Source: Onthomorpha sp937906975 (GTDB taxonomy: Bacteria > Bacteroidota > Bacteroidia > Bacteroidales > P3). From it: a DNA stretch of 64,000 nt. The stretch is from positions 62,001 through 126,000 of the forward strand of contig JAZLDH010000012.1 in NCBI GenBank assembly GCA_045614605.1, read 5' to 3'. Within the stretch, counting starts at the first letter, position 1, and every line of letters starts with the position of its first letter. The notes under the pieces are model-generated. The model worked only from the letters and a program-made list of their open reading frames with translations. It was not told where the DNA came from and did no database searches. Below are positions 52,595 through 60,949 of the stretch, in pieces. The position numbers and the translations under genes are program-made.

Positions 52595-53344
52595 TTACTT
52601 AGAAATGGTATTATGGGTAAAGATTATTTCTTTCAATTCACAACAAATCTCGTTTCTGCATCTATCTTCAAGCAAAAGGTGTCCGTATTCATTAACATCA
52701 AAAATCCTTGCTTCAATCTCACTACCTTTATATATATAGTGTGCAAATACATCTTTATAAAGTAGTCTTTCCATATAATCTCTTTCCAAAGTTTCAATTT
52801 TTCCTTCTTTTAGCTGATTATATCTTAAATTTATACTTTCTAAAACTGCTTTTAAGACCTTGTTTAAGTCAAATTCTTTTCCTGTTTCTAAGAATAATGA
52901 AGTAGGATTAGGAAGTGGAGGGAAAATTTCTTGATTTACATTCAGACCTATTCCACAAAATGAATTTTCAAACGTAGCGCCGAATAATTGATTCTTCACA
53001 AGAATTCCACAAATCTTTTTTTTACCTATATATATATCGTTTGGCCATTTTATAGAGATAGGTTTGTCGGTTTGCATCAAAAGATAATCCGAAATTGCCA
53101 AAGATAAAACTTGCGTTAAAAGGAATTGGTTAGCTGGATTTAAAAAACGAGGTTTTAATAACAATGAAAAAGTAAGATTCTTTCCGCTTTCACTCTCCCA
53201 TTTGTTTTCAAACTGACCTACTCCCTTAAATTGCGAAAGGGCATTTATAACAATGCCCTCTTGCAATTCTGATTTATTTGATAAATCTATTAAATAATTC
53301 TGTGTTGATTCTACCTTTTCAATGGTAATTACAGAAAACTCCAT
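52595..53344 (-). CDS. birA: Biotin--[acetyl-CoA-carboxylase] ligase
   Basis: Attaches biotin to its carrier protein; 249 aa, catalytic part only, with no N-terminal DNA-binding domain, so not a repressor. VESTQNYLIDLSNK opens the domain. LSQFKGVGQFENKWESESGKNLTFSLLL near residues 36-63 is the biotinyl-AMP loop in a diverged form (the usual GRGRxGRxW is KGVGQFENKW). IKWPNDIYIGKKKICGILVKN near residue 98 carries the catalytic Lys. It is 2 bases from the T9SS cargo gene upstream. Confidence 0.9.
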   Translation of the reverse strand: MEFSVITIEKVESTQNYLIDLSNKSELQEGIVINALSQFKGVGQFENKWESESGKNLTFSLLLKPRFLNPANQFLLTQVLSLAISDYLLMQTDKPISIKWPNDIYIGKKKICGILVKNQLFGATFENSFCGIGLNVNQEIFPPLPNPTSLFLETGKEFDLNKVLKAVLESINLRYNQLKEGKIETLERDYMERLLYKDVFAHYIYKGSEIEARIFDVNEYGHLLLEDRCRNEICCELKEIIFTHNTISK

Positions 53345-53346
53345 TT

Positions 53347-55587
53347 TTATTCGTCTTTATTTCCTGCCATTATTAGAACGACATTACCTGACTTTCGTTG
53401 TAATAATCCATCTCCGTCTTTGTAGAATAAATCATAAATATACATGCCGTTTGGTGCGTAGTCTCCGTTTTTCAATTTACCATCCCACGCTCTTCTTTCT
53501 TTGTCTGTGGTAAAGATTTTATCGCCATTGCGTGAGTAGATTGTAAATTCAAATTCTGTTTCTGTTGAGAAAAATGGTGTAAAGTAAGCATTAACATCGT
53601 CTGTGCCTGGGGTAAGGGCTGTAGGTATCCATATTGAAAATTCTGGTACTACTTGCACTGTACCGTATGCAGTATCTGGACAATTTGCTTGGTTATATGC
53701 TATGAGTCTTACTTGATATGTTGCTGTATCATCGGAAGAATAAACTACAACGCCTGAGGCTTGTGTTGAGTAATCGCCATTGCCAAAGTCCCATTCACGT
53801 GAGAAGGAGCCTTGTGTGCGGTCTTCAAATCTGATTTGTGTGTTTAGTACACTTGTTCTTGTTGGGGTTAGATATAATTGTGCGTCTATGGCTGGTACTA
53901 CTACTACGTTTACTGTGTCGCTCGCAATGCAGCCATTTTCATCTACAATTGTTACGCGGTATGTACTGCTCGCTGTTGGTTGGGCTTGTGGGTTTCTTTG
54001 GGTGTTATTGTTTTGTAGTAGGTCATCTGCTGCTGACGAGGTCCATGTATATTGTACTGCTTCTGTGGAGTTGAGATTTACTACTTCGCCTTCGCAAATG
54101 AATTGTTTGTCTACGCTTGCTGTTACTGTGGCGCCTTGTACTGCAAAGGTTACTGAGTCTCGTATTTCTCTTTCGCATCCATCTGTCGCTGTTATATAGA
54201 CTGTCATTGGTTGGGTTACGCCTATGGTGTTGGTTGCTTGGTTTGGTGTTACGCCTGCTGACCATTGATAAGTTACATTTCCTATTCCACCAGATACGTT
54301 TATCTCTACATTTTCGTTTTTCGGCAATTCGTTTTCACAATAGATAACATCTTCGCTTATTGTGTAGGTAAAGGATTCTGGAGTAGTGATATTGATTAGG
54401 ATTGTATCGATTTGAGCGCAATCATTTATGTATTCTGTAGCAATTCCTAAGTTAAGCGCTTCACCAGGCACGTCATCTACGTGGTTTTTGAACTTAATAA
54501 TTATAGAAGCTGTGGTATCTCCTTCTGTAAAAGTAAGGGTTCTTCCTGCTGGATTACCATTTAAGTCTAACAATTCAAAGTCTTCTCCTTCTACTGCTGT
54601 ACCAAAGAATGTCAATGTACGTTGTTCATTCTCTGTTGCAGGTCGATTTATTTTTAATGTGATTGTATCAGAATCGCAACCCTTCACATAAGCTGTTCCT
54701 TCACCCGTTGCAGGTGCCATAGGATTAAGAGAAAATTCATCTACTTTAAAAGAACCAGCTCCCAAGAACACACAAGAGTTAAAAGCATTGTCCCCTACAT
54801 CACAAATTGCAAGTTCTAATTTATATTTGTAACAAGGTACAACATAAACCTCCTCAGTTGAAAGCACAACTGTGTAAGCATTCATTTTACAGTTATTGTT
54901 TGTATTAGTAACATGATAAACTGAGTTTGCGTCATGACAACCTCTTTGATCGTGAACGGTGTTAATTGTAACAGGGTCACCAGAGCCTGGAATAATTGCT
55001 ATGTTTCTATATTGATAAGGAATACCTTCATCAATAGGATTGCCGTTTTCATCGTATGGACCAGAGATAAAGAATCCGAAAATGTCGTTAAATGAAGAGT
55101 GAACATAATCAGGATATTCCTCAGATGCGAAAACATAATCAAAAGAAACGTATTCACCAGATGAAACGAAGTCAAAAGTAAGCACCGCAACGTCATTCAT
55201 TGACTGATTTGCATTACCTTGATCATTTAACGTATTTCTTAAAGGAACAGATCTATCATTTCCTGCATAAGCTGGAGAAGCTGATGAACTTTGTGTGCCA
55301 TTAGAGTTTCCAGCTGCTGCATCCTCGTAATTACCTGTTACCATTACTATACCAGAGGCAAGACCTACATTAGGCGTTGTCGTAGTTGGATTTGAAAAAT
55401 AACCTATTGCATTACTATTTATAGTTGTTTGATTATTAAACTTAACATTGCTAATCTCAATCCCCCCTCCTAAGAAGTGTGTTTCTAAAAGTGTTTGTAC
55501 ATCTTGACCATTTGCAGAAGTTACACTAATTTGCGAAAACCCCATAAATGGAATCACTACCATCAATAAAAATAATATTTTTTTCAT
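53347..55587 (-). CDS. T9SS type B sorting-domain protein with choice-of-anchor L and PKD domains
   Basis: Secreted protein of 746 aa. The signal peptide covers residues 1-18 (MKKILFLLMVVIPFMGFS). The choice-of-anchor L domain is near residues 25-285, with GGGIEISNVKFN, GLASGIVMVTGN, FDYVFASEEYPDYV and FGFFISGP as landmarks. Calx-beta-like and Ig-like or PKD-like repeats follow (DGCEREIRDSV; REWDFGNGDYSTQASG near residue 600). The C-terminal part, FSIWIPTALTPGTDDVNAYFTP through AWDGKLKNGDYAPNGMYIYDL, is the CHU/gliding-type type B sorting domain. It should leave the cell by the type IX system and stay at the surface. A G6 run lies near its start (55462-55467) but in an unrelated gene type. 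Confidence 0.92.
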   Translation of the reverse strand: MKKILFLLMVVIPFMGFSQISVTSANGQDVQTLLETHFLGGGIEISNVKFNNQTTINSNAIGYFSNPTTTTPNVGLASGIVMVTGNYEDAAAGNSNGTQSSSASPAYAGNDRSVPLRNTLNDQGNANQSMNDVAVLTFDFVSSGEYVSFDYVFASEEYPDYVHSSFNDIFGFFISGPYDENGNPIDEGIPYQYRNIAIIPGSGDPVTINTVHDQRGCHDANSVYHVTNTNNNCKMNAYTVVLSTEEVYVVPCYKYKLELAICDVGDNAFNSCVFLGAGSFKVDEFSLNPMAPATGEGTAYVKGCDSDTITLKINRPATENEQRTLTFFGTAVEGEDFELLDLNGNPAGRTLTFTEGDTTASIIIKFKNHVDDVPGEALNLGIATEYINDCAQIDTILINITTPESFTYTISEDVIYCENELPKNENVEINVSGGIGNVTYQWSAGVTPNQATNTIGVTQPMTVYITATDGCEREIRDSVTFAVQGATVTASVDKQFICEGEVVNLNSTEAVQYTWTSSAADDLLQNNNTQRNPQAQPTASSTYRVTIVDENGCIASDTVNVVVVPAIDAQLYLTPTRTSVLNTQIRFEDRTQGSFSREWDFGNGDYSTQASGVVVYSSDDTATYQVRLIAYNQANCPDTAYGTVQVVPEFSIWIPTALTPGTDDVNAYFTPFFSTETEFEFTIYSRNGDKIFTTDKERRAWDGKLKNGDYAPNGMYIYDLFYKDGDGLLQRKSGNVVLIMAGNKDE

Positions 55588-55613
55588 ATCACTATTTTTT
55601 TTATTTAAGAGTA

Positions 55614-55621
55614 CAAAAATA
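55614..55621 (-). promoter_or_regulatory. Possible -7 box for the T9SS cargo gene
   Basis: The minus strand carries TATTTTTG, fitting TAnnTTTG, 27 bases before the start codon. No matching TTTG at the usual spacing. Confidence 0.35.
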
Positions 55622-55663
55622 AGACATTTTTTGCAATTCTCTAAATTATAAGATTAAAATTAT

Positions 55664-55671
55664 TATCTTTG
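55664..55671 (+). promoter_or_regulatory. Possible -7 box for gldD
   Basis: TATCTTTG lies 14 bases before the gldD start codon and fits TAnnTTTG. No TTTG is seen 19-21 bases upstream. It would give a very short leader. Confidence 0.4.
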
Positions 55672-55685
55672 CCAAAAAATTATTT

Positions 55686-56279
55686 ATGTATAAGACACTA
55701 AAAATATTCGGTTTGTTGCTTTTATCTGCATTTTTTTTTGCTTGCAGTGAAGAACCTCCTATTCCAAAACCCAAAACCTATCTTTTATTAGAGACATCTC
55801 AACCCCTATATTCTGTTGTTGATGAAAAAGATTTCCCTTTCACCTTTGAAATGCCCGATTATGGTAAAATCGTAAGGGTAAACACTGATAAAAAAGACAA
55901 TAAGTGGTTTAATATAATTTTTGACAAATACGGATTTGAGGCAAACGTTAGTTACATTCCTCTAAATACAGACACATCGTTAGCATATATGATAAACGAT
56001 TGCTATACTTTTTTAGATAGACACAAAAAGTTTTCATCAGGAATTGTAGAGCGCGAATACGCAAATGAAAAAGAGAATATTTACGGAACAATCTTTGAAA
56101 TAAAAGGTAGTGAAGTCGTATCGCCTTATCAATTCTATGTAACCGATACTGCAAATCACTTTCTTCGTTTGGCGCTTCATTGCAAAACCGCACCAAACAA
56201 CGATTCTCTTACTACATATATCGAAAGAATCAAAACCGACCTTAATTATATGATAACAACTCTAAGGTGGCGAAAATAA
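55686..56279 (+). CDS. gldD: Gliding motility lipoprotein GldD
   Basis: Lipoprotein of 197 aa needed for gliding and type IX secretion in Bacteroidota. The lipobox ends at Cys20 (LLLLSAFFFAC). PKPKTYLLLE, FPFTFEMPDYGKIV, KWFNIIFDKYGFEANVSYIPL, YGTIFEIKGSEVVSPYQFYVTDTANHFLRLALH and the C-terminal LRWRK follow the family from end to end. It is on the + strand alone, divergent from the T9SS cargo gene, and ends in a strong hairpin. Confidence 0.93.
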   Translation: MYKTLKIFGLLLLSAFFFACSEEPPIPKPKTYLLLETSQPLYSVVDEKDFPFTFEMPDYGKIVRVNTDKKDNKWFNIIFDKYGFEANVSYIPLNTDTSLAYMINDCYTFLDRHKKFSSGIVEREYANEKENIYGTIFEIKGSEVVSPYQFYVTDTANHFLRLALHCKTAPNNDSLTTYIERIKTDLNYMITTLRWRK

Positions 56280-56299
56280 AGTCTAAGGAAAAATAAAAA

Positions 56300-56340
56300 A
56301 ACTCTTAGGATTAGTAAAATTTTCCTAAGAGTTATTTTTT
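56300..56340 (+). terminator. CTTAG-type terminator after gldD
   Basis: AACTCTTAGGA (56300-56310) pairs perfectly with TCCTAAGAGTT (56323-56333), followed by ATTTTTT. It probably also serves the DUF5606 gene from the other side. This is the best-formed member of the CTTAG hairpin family. Confidence 0.85.
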
Positions 56341-56355
56341 AAAAGCTAAGAGATA

Positions 56356-56754
56356 TTATTCTTCTTCTGTTTCTAAGTCTATAAGTTGTTTAGAATTTAA
56401 AAGGTTATACCAAGAAAATAGTTTTCTCATATCAGAAACGTAAACTCTTTCTTCGTCAAAATTTGGTAATACCTCTTTCATGTATGCGATTATTTCGCTT
56501 TCAGGTGCTTTATGACTGATACATTCTCCTCCGTTTTCTTTTCTGTAAATTGCTTGCAAAGCTTCTTGAAGCGAAATGTCATCATCTATTGTGAAAATGC
56601 TAATATCTGCCAATGAAGATATTTTTTCGTTTGAGAATGCTGGATAACGTTTAGAGTCTATTAAAGATTCTACCAACGCTCCTGTCTTTGTTTGAGATAT
56701 TAACTTGAATAATCCCGGTTTTCCCGAAATTGATAGAATTGTACTTAAATCCAT
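56356..56754 (-). CDS. DUF5606 family protein
   Basis: Small Bacteroidota-specific protein of 132 aa. MDLSTILSISGKPGLFKLISQTKTGALVESL and DISLQEALQAIY are the N-terminal family signatures; a helical C-terminal half follows (RKLFSWYNLL). Function is unknown. It is 23 bases after the S4-domain gene and probably shares its transcript. Confidence 0.85.
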   Translation of the reverse strand: MDLSTILSISGKPGLFKLISQTKTGALVESLIDSKRYPAFSNEKISSLADISIFTIDDDISLQEALQAIYRKENGGECISHKAPESEIIAYMKEVLPNFDEERVYVSDMRKLFSWYNLLNSKQLIDLETEEE

Positions 56755-56777
56755 TTTAATTTTCTGTTTTAGTTATA

Positions 56778-56987
56778 TTATTTAATCTTTATTTCTGTAT
56801 CAAAAACCTTTACTACATCTCCCCTTCTTATCTTTGCACGCTTGCGACTCTCCACTTGTCCATTCAAACTCACCAATCCATCAACCACCATACGCTGAGC
56901 CTCTGCTCCATTATAAGAAACGCCAACTGCTTTCAATAATTGTATTAACGTAATAAAATCTTCTCCTTCTCTTAATTCGAATTCCAT
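56778..56987 (-). CDS. S4-domain RNA-binding protein (YbcJ-like)
   Basis: A 69-aa protein with a single S4 fold. I start it at Met 56987 (MEFELREGEDFITLIQLLKA) and not at the longer frame start at 57050, because the upstream 21 codons overlap the hairpin at 57038-57065 and a TATATTTG box lies at 57009-57016. MVVDGLVSLNGQVESRKRAKIRRGDVV is the S4 core. Members bind structured RNA, often linked to ribosome assembly. Confidence 0.88.
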   Translation of the reverse strand: MEFELREGEDFITLIQLLKAVGVSYNGAEAQRMVVDGLVSLNGQVESRKRAKIRRGDVVKVFDTEIKIK

Positions 56988-57008
56988 ATTTTCTTTTTTT
57001 AGAGTTTG

Positions 57009-57016
57009 CAAATATA
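57009..57016 (-). promoter_or_regulatory. Possible -7 box for the S4/DUF5606 pair
   Basis: The minus strand has TATATTTG 21 bases before the chosen S4 start. It supports that start choice. No TTTG at normal spacing. Confidence 0.45.
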
Positions 57017-57037
57017 CAATAATATAAAAAAACAAAA

Positions 57038-57065
57038 GGCGTTGAATCATAAAAAATTCAACGCC
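57038..57065 (-). terminator. Terminator after the POT transporter gene
   Basis: GGCGTTGAAT (57038-57047) pairs perfectly with ATTCAACGCC (57056-57065), and on the minus strand the stem is followed by TTTTGTTTTTTT. A rho-independent terminator. Confidence 0.85.
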
Positions 57066-57088
57066 CTTTGAAAATTTTTATTCAGATA

Positions 57089-58639
57089 TTATTTAGCAAC
57101 TCTTTCAAGCCACTTAACCATACCAAACATTACTCCCATTGATATTAAGCATATCACTACGAAAACTGTCCAACATAACCACAAAGGTATAGCATTGTAC
57201 ATCATAGAGCCTAAGAATAAGAATGCGTTACCAACAGCAGTTGCTCCTAACCACAATCCTTGGCATAAACCTAACATGTGTTTAGGTGCTACTTTAGATA
57301 CGAATGATAATCCAAGTGGAGAGATGAATAACTCTGCAACTGTTAAGAAGAAATATGTTACAAAGAATACCCAAACTCCAGCTCTAGAAGCTTCTTGTTC
57401 AGCAACAGGTAAAGCAAGATAATCAGTTGCTGATGGATAACCCTTAATGTAAGAGAATATAGCAAGGAATATGTAAGCCAAAGCTGCTAATCCCATACCG
57501 ATTGCAATCTTACGAGGTGTAGAAACCGCTTTTCCTTTTCTTGCTAACATAGCAAAGAATCCCATGATAACAGGAGTCAATACGATAACGAAGAATGGAT
57601 TGATTGCTTGTAAGAATTCAGGGGCTACCTTAGAAGTATCCATAAAGTCTCTTGCGAACAATGAGAATGATGCTCCGTTTTGGTGGAATGAGAACCAGAA
57701 GAATATTGCAATTCCTAATACTGCGAACAACGCATATAGTCTTTGCTTGATTTCTTTTGCCATTGCAAGTTTTTCTTCTGCAGTATAACTAACAGATTCT
57801 GTTGCTGCTTTTTTAGCAGGTGTAGGAAGTTTTTTCTTTGTGCAAAGGAATATTGTTAATGAAATAAGCATTGCTGCTACTGATGCAATGAAAGAGAAGT
57901 GAACTCCTTGGTTGAATATTTCCAAGTATGCAGTTGGTTCAAATGCTGTACCTGCTTCAACAACTGCACTTGCAGATAATTCATTATAGTTTGTAAGTTT
58001 ATCTCCTGCTAATGTACCATTTAATTGTTCGTGGCAAAGAGCTGGAAGTTTAGCGTTATAAATAAATCCATTAACTTTTAACCACCAAGATCTGATTAGC
58101 GGTGCTACGAAAGGAGCTATTAAACCTCCTACGTTAATGAATACATAGAATATTTGGAAACCAGAGTCTCTTTTGTCTTTTGCAACTTTAAGAGCTTCTT
58201 CTCCTTTTTTAGCTTCTTCTGCTTCAAAGTTATCGTACAATTGACCTACGATTGCTTGTAAGTTTCCTTTGAATAAACCATTACCAAAGGCAATCATTAA
58301 CAACGCAAAGCAAGTTAATGGTAATAACCATGATTGATTTGCATCTGTTGCTGTGATTGGAATTGCAAGCAAGATGTATCCTGTTGCCATTGTTACCAAA
58401 CCAGCTTGGATTGTTCCTTTGTAATTTTGTGTTTTGTCAGCAATAATACCCCCAACTAAACTAAGGATATATATTCCGCAATAAAAGCAAGAATAAATGA
58501 TTGCTGAAGTCGCATCACTCAAACCAAATTTTGAGCAAAGGAACAACACTAATACGGCATTCATAATATAGTAACCGAATCTCTCGCCCATATTACTTAG
58601 GGCTGCCGAAATAAGCCCTTTTGGGTGTCCTTTAAACAT
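57089..58639 (-). CDS. POT/PTR2-family peptide:H+ symporter
   Basis: Proton-coupled oligopeptide transporter of 516 aa with about fourteen membrane segments. GERFGYYIMNAVLVLFL near residues 18-34 is the ERFxYY signature of the family, although the expected first Glu of ExxERFxYY is replaced (NMGERFGYY), so proton coupling could differ. YSCFYCGIYILSLVGGIIAD near residue 50 and FQIFYVFINVGGLIAPFVAP near residue 158 are typical. A long insert (about residues 190-235) lies between membrane segments. It has its own promoter and terminator. Confidence 0.92.
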   Translation of the reverse strand: MFKGHPKGLISAALSNMGERFGYYIMNAVLVLFLCSKFGLSDATSAIIYSCFYCGIYILSLVGGIIADKTQNYKGTIQAGLVTMATGYILLAIPITATDANQSWLLPLTCFALLMIAFGNGLFKGNLQAIVGQLYDNFEAEEAKKGEEALKVAKDKRDSGFQIFYVFINVGGLIAPFVAPLIRSWWLKVNGFIYNAKLPALCHEQLNGTLAGDKLTNYNELSASAVVEAGTAFEPTAYLEIFNQGVHFSFIASVAAMLISLTIFLCTKKKLPTPAKKAATESVSYTAEEKLAMAKEIKQRLYALFAVLGIAIFFWFSFHQNGASFSLFARDFMDTSKVAPEFLQAINPFFVIVLTPVIMGFFAMLARKGKAVSTPRKIAIGMGLAALAYIFLAIFSYIKGYPSATDYLALPVAEQEASRAGVWVFFVTYFFLTVAELFISPLGLSFVSKVAPKHMLGLCQGLWLGATAVGNAFLFLGSMMYNAIPLWLCWTVFVVICLISMGVMFGMVKWLERVAK

Positions 58640-58691
58640 CGCTTTTTTCTTTTTTGTTATTAATTATTACTATTTTCTACTTTTTAGCGTG

Positions 58692-58722
58692 CAAATATAC
58701 GACTACTTCTTGAATTTCCAAA
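58692..58722 (-). promoter_or_regulatory. Promoter of the POT transporter gene
   Basis: On the minus strand TTTG (58719-58722) is followed after 19 bases by TATATTTG (58692-58699), a full Bacteroidota promoter about 50 bases before the start codon. Confidence 0.78.
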
Positions 58723-58754
58723 AAGATTTTGAGGTTTTAACCACATAAAAACTG

Positions 58755-58762
58755 TATCTTTG
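58755..58762 (+). promoter_or_regulatory. -7 box for ruvC
   Basis: TATCTTTG lies 28 bases before the ruvC start. A TTTG at 58728-58731 stands 23 bases upstream, slightly more than the usual 19-21. Confidence 0.55.
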
Positions 58763-58790
58763 TAAAAATTTTCAATGTAAAAATCAAGGT

Positions 58791-59366
58791 ATGGAAAGAG
58801 TTATTCTCGGAATTGACCCTGGTACTAATATTTTAGGCTACTCTGTTATTGAGCAATATGGTAAACAAAGCAAATTGCTTAAAATGGACGTGTTGGTGCT
58901 TGGAACGAAGGATGATTTAAGTACGAAAATGAAAATTCTTTTTGATAAGATTACTGAAATTATCGATATTTTCAAACCTGATATATTGGCTATTGAGGCT
59001 CCTTTCTTTGGAAAAAACGTGCAATCTATGTTAAAACTTGGTAGGGCTCAGGGGATTTGTATTGCGGCGGCGTTTTCTCGTAGCATTCCTTTTGTTGAGT
59101 ATTCTCCTCGAAAGGTTAAGCAGTCTATTACGGGCAATGGGGCAGCTTCAAAGGAGCAAGTGGCTAATATGTTGCAGAGAATGTTTAATTTTGAAAGCAT
59201 TCCTTCTCATCTTGACGCAACTGATGCTTTGGCTGTGGCGGTTTGTCATAGCTATCAAAAGGAAGAATTAAGCGAAGTTAAGACTTCTGCTAAGAAATCT
59301 TCAACTAAGAAAACATCTTGGGCAAGCTTCGTAAGTCAAAATCCAGATAGGGTAAAAAAAGTCTAA
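58791..59366 (+). CDS. ruvC: Holliday junction resolvase RuvC
   Basis: Endodeoxyribonuclease that cuts Holliday junctions with RuvAB; 191 aa. GIDPGTNILGYSVI at residues 7-20 has the first catalytic Asp (Asp9), LAIEAPFFGKN near residue 68 the Glu, and HLDATDALAVAVCH near residues 142-155 the final Asp pair. A Lys/Ser-rich tail of about 25 residues (TSAKKSSTKKTSW) extends past the core. It converges on rsmI. Confidence 0.95.
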   Translation: MERVILGIDPGTNILGYSVIEQYGKQSKLLKMDVLVLGTKDDLSTKMKILFDKITEIIDIFKPDILAIEAPFFGKNVQSMLKLGRAQGICIAAAFSRSIPFVEYSPRKVKQSITGNGAASKEQVANMLQRMFNFESIPSHLDATDALAVAVCHSYQKEELSEVKTSAKKSSTKKTSWASFVSQNPDRVKKV

Positions 59367-59440
59367 GGATTAATATTTTTTTTCTTAGCTTTAGAAAATT
59401 TTCTCTTAGCTTTAGAAAATTATTCCTTAGGATTATTTTT
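59363..59440. terminator. CTTAG-type bidirectional terminator with direct repeat
   Basis: CTAAGGA (59363-59369) can pair with TCCTTAG (59424-59430). Between them CTTAGCTTTAGAAAATT occurs twice in tandem (59384-59400 and 59405-59421). It separates the convergent ruvC and rsmI genes, with T runs on either side. Confidence 0.65.
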
Positions 59441-60124
59441 TTCTTTCTTTGAGGTGGTTTTTTCTTCTGCTGAAACGACTATAACGATTTCGCCTTTTAT
59501 TGTTTTTTCTGCAAAATATTCTGTTACTTCTTTTAGAGTTCCGCGTTTGGTTTCTTCAAATTTTTTGCTGATTTCTCTTGATACGCTCACCATTCTTTCT
59601 TCGCCAAAATATTCACAAAACTGTTGTAGGGTTTTGTAAAGTCTGTGTGGTGATTCGTAAAAAATCATTGTGCGGGTTTCTTCTTTTAGAAATTCTAATC
59701 GTGTTTGTCGTCCTTTTTTGTGAGGCAGGAATCCTTCAAATGTAAATTTTTCACAAGGTAGTCCTGAACATACAAGTGCTGGCACAAAGGCTGTTGCTCC
59801 CGGTAGGCAGTTTACTTCTATGTTGTTGCGAACGCATTCTCTTACTAAAAGAAATCCTGGGTCAGATATGCCAGGTGTTCCTGCGTCTGTTATCAATGCT
59901 ATGTCTTCTCCCGATAATAATCGCTCAACTATGTAGTTTAGGCTTTGATGTTCGTTGAATAGATGATGGGATTGAAGTGGGGTTGTGATTTCATAATGAT
60001 TTAAAAGCGGACGTGAGGTTCTTGTATCCTCGGCAAGTATTAATTGTACTTGTTTTAGAACGTTTACCGCTCTAAATGTCATGTCTTCTAAATTTCCTAT
60101 CGGAGTTGGGACTAAGTATAGCAT
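59420..60124 (-). CDS. rsmI: 16S rRNA (cytidine1402-2'-O)-methyltransferase
   Basis: SAM-dependent methyltransferase of 234 aa that modifies C1402 in the ribosomal P site. LYLVPTPIGNLEDMTFRAVNVL is the family start. LAEDTRTSRPLLNHY, LITDAGTPGISDPGFLLVRE and LPGATAFVPALVCSGLP are all intact, as is FLPHKKGRQTRLEFLKEETRTMIFYESPHRL. The C-terminal KTTSKKEKNNPKE tail is basic and reaches into the intergenic hairpin region. Confidence 0.96.
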   Translation of the reverse strand: MLYLVPTPIGNLEDMTFRAVNVLKQVQLILAEDTRTSRPLLNHYEITTPLQSHHLFNEHQSLNYIVERLLSGEDIALITDAGTPGISDPGFLLVRECVRNNIEVNCLPGATAFVPALVCSGLPCEKFTFEGFLPHKKGRQTRLEFLKEETRTMIFYESPHRLYKTLQQFCEYFGEERMVSVSREISKKFEETKRGTLKEVTEYFAEKTIKGEIVIVVSAEEKTTSKKEKNNPKE

Positions 60125-60148
60125 ATTTTATTTTGTTAAATGAAAAAA

Positions 60149-60170
60149 AGAGGGCTCGGAAAAGCCCTCT
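60149..60170 (-). terminator. Terminator after yebC
   Basis: AGAGGGCT (60149-60156) pairs with AGCCCTCT (60163-60170), and the minus strand continues with a run of T. A classical rho-independent terminator. Confidence 0.88.
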
Positions 60171-60182
60171 TCATAAAATAAT

Positions 60183-60926
60183 TTATTCAGCGTTTTCCAT
60201 TAATTCGTCAGTCATTTCTAACGTATGGTAAACTGCTTGTACGTCATCGTCTTCTTCTAATAGATTTATTAGTTTCATCACTTTTAATCCTTCAGCTAAT
60301 GGAAGTTCTGTTGTGGTATTTGGTATTCTTTGTAGCTCTGCACTTTCTGCTTCTATGCCTGCTTCTTCTAATCCTTTTTGCATATTGGCAAAGTCTTCCA
60401 TTTTTGTATATACTGTGAAGTATTCGTCTTCTCTTTCTATTTCGTCTGCTCCTGCTTCTATTAATGCCATTTCTAATTCGTCAGCATCTCTTTCTCCAAT
60501 TGCGATTTGGAATACTCCTTTTCTTTGGAAAATGAAACCTAATGAGCCGTTTGTTCCCATTGTTCCTCCGAATTTATTGAATACTGAACGTACTGCTGCT
60601 ACGGAACGGTTGTTATTGTCTGTTAAACATTCAACAAAAACTGCTATTCCGTGAGGTGCGTAACATTCAAAGGTAAGTTCTTGTAATGATGCTGTGTTTT
60701 TGTCGCCTGCTTTGTTGATTGCTCTTTGCAAAGTGTCTTTTGGCATATTTGCTCCCTTTGCATTGGCAACTGCTAAACGTAATCTTGCGTTAGAATCTGG
60801 GTCTGGACCACCTTCTTTTACCGCAACTGTGATGTCTTTTATGATTTTTGAAAATATTTTTGAGCGTTTGCTATCTAATGCTCCTTTTTTTCTTTTAATG
60901 GTTGACCACTTATTATGTCCTGACAT
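60183..60926 (-). CDS. yebC: YebC/PmpR/TACO1-family protein
   Basis: A 247-aa protein of the YebC family. MSGHNKWSTIKRKKGALDSKRSKIFSKIIKDI is diagnostic. The three-domain layout is normal: NARLRLAVANAKGANMPKDTLQRAI near residue 42, ECYAPHGIAVFVECLTDNNNRSVAAVR near residue 86 and GTMGTNGSLGFIFQRKG near residue 115. Members act as transcription regulators or as translation factors that ease ribosome stalling. It is 23 bases after trpS. Confidence 0.96.
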   Translation of the reverse strand: MSGHNKWSTIKRKKGALDSKRSKIFSKIIKDITVAVKEGGPDPDSNARLRLAVANAKGANMPKDTLQRAINKAGDKNTASLQELTFECYAPHGIAVFVECLTDNNNRSVAAVRSVFNKFGGTMGTNGSLGFIFQRKGVFQIAIGERDADELEMALIEAGADEIEREDEYFTVYTKMEDFANMQKGLEEAGIEAESAELQRIPNTTTELPLAEGLKVMKLINLLEEDDDVQAVYHTLEMTDELMENAE

Positions 60927-60949
60927 ATTATTTTGTTTTATTTGTTTAA

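Noticed and set aside
53780..54347. Long + and - strand frames inside the T9SS cargo gene
   Set aside because: They overlap the well-supported sorting-domain protein in other frames and show no domain.
55462..55467. G6 run near the start of the T9SS type B cargo gene
   Set aside because: It encodes part of the conserved Gly-Gly-Gly of the choice-of-anchor L domain, is only six bases and the frame is intact, so I did not count it with the acyltransferase tracts.
59384..59421. Short tandem repeat as a CRISPR fragment
   Set aside because: Only two copies of 17 bases almost without a spacer, and no cas genes in the window.
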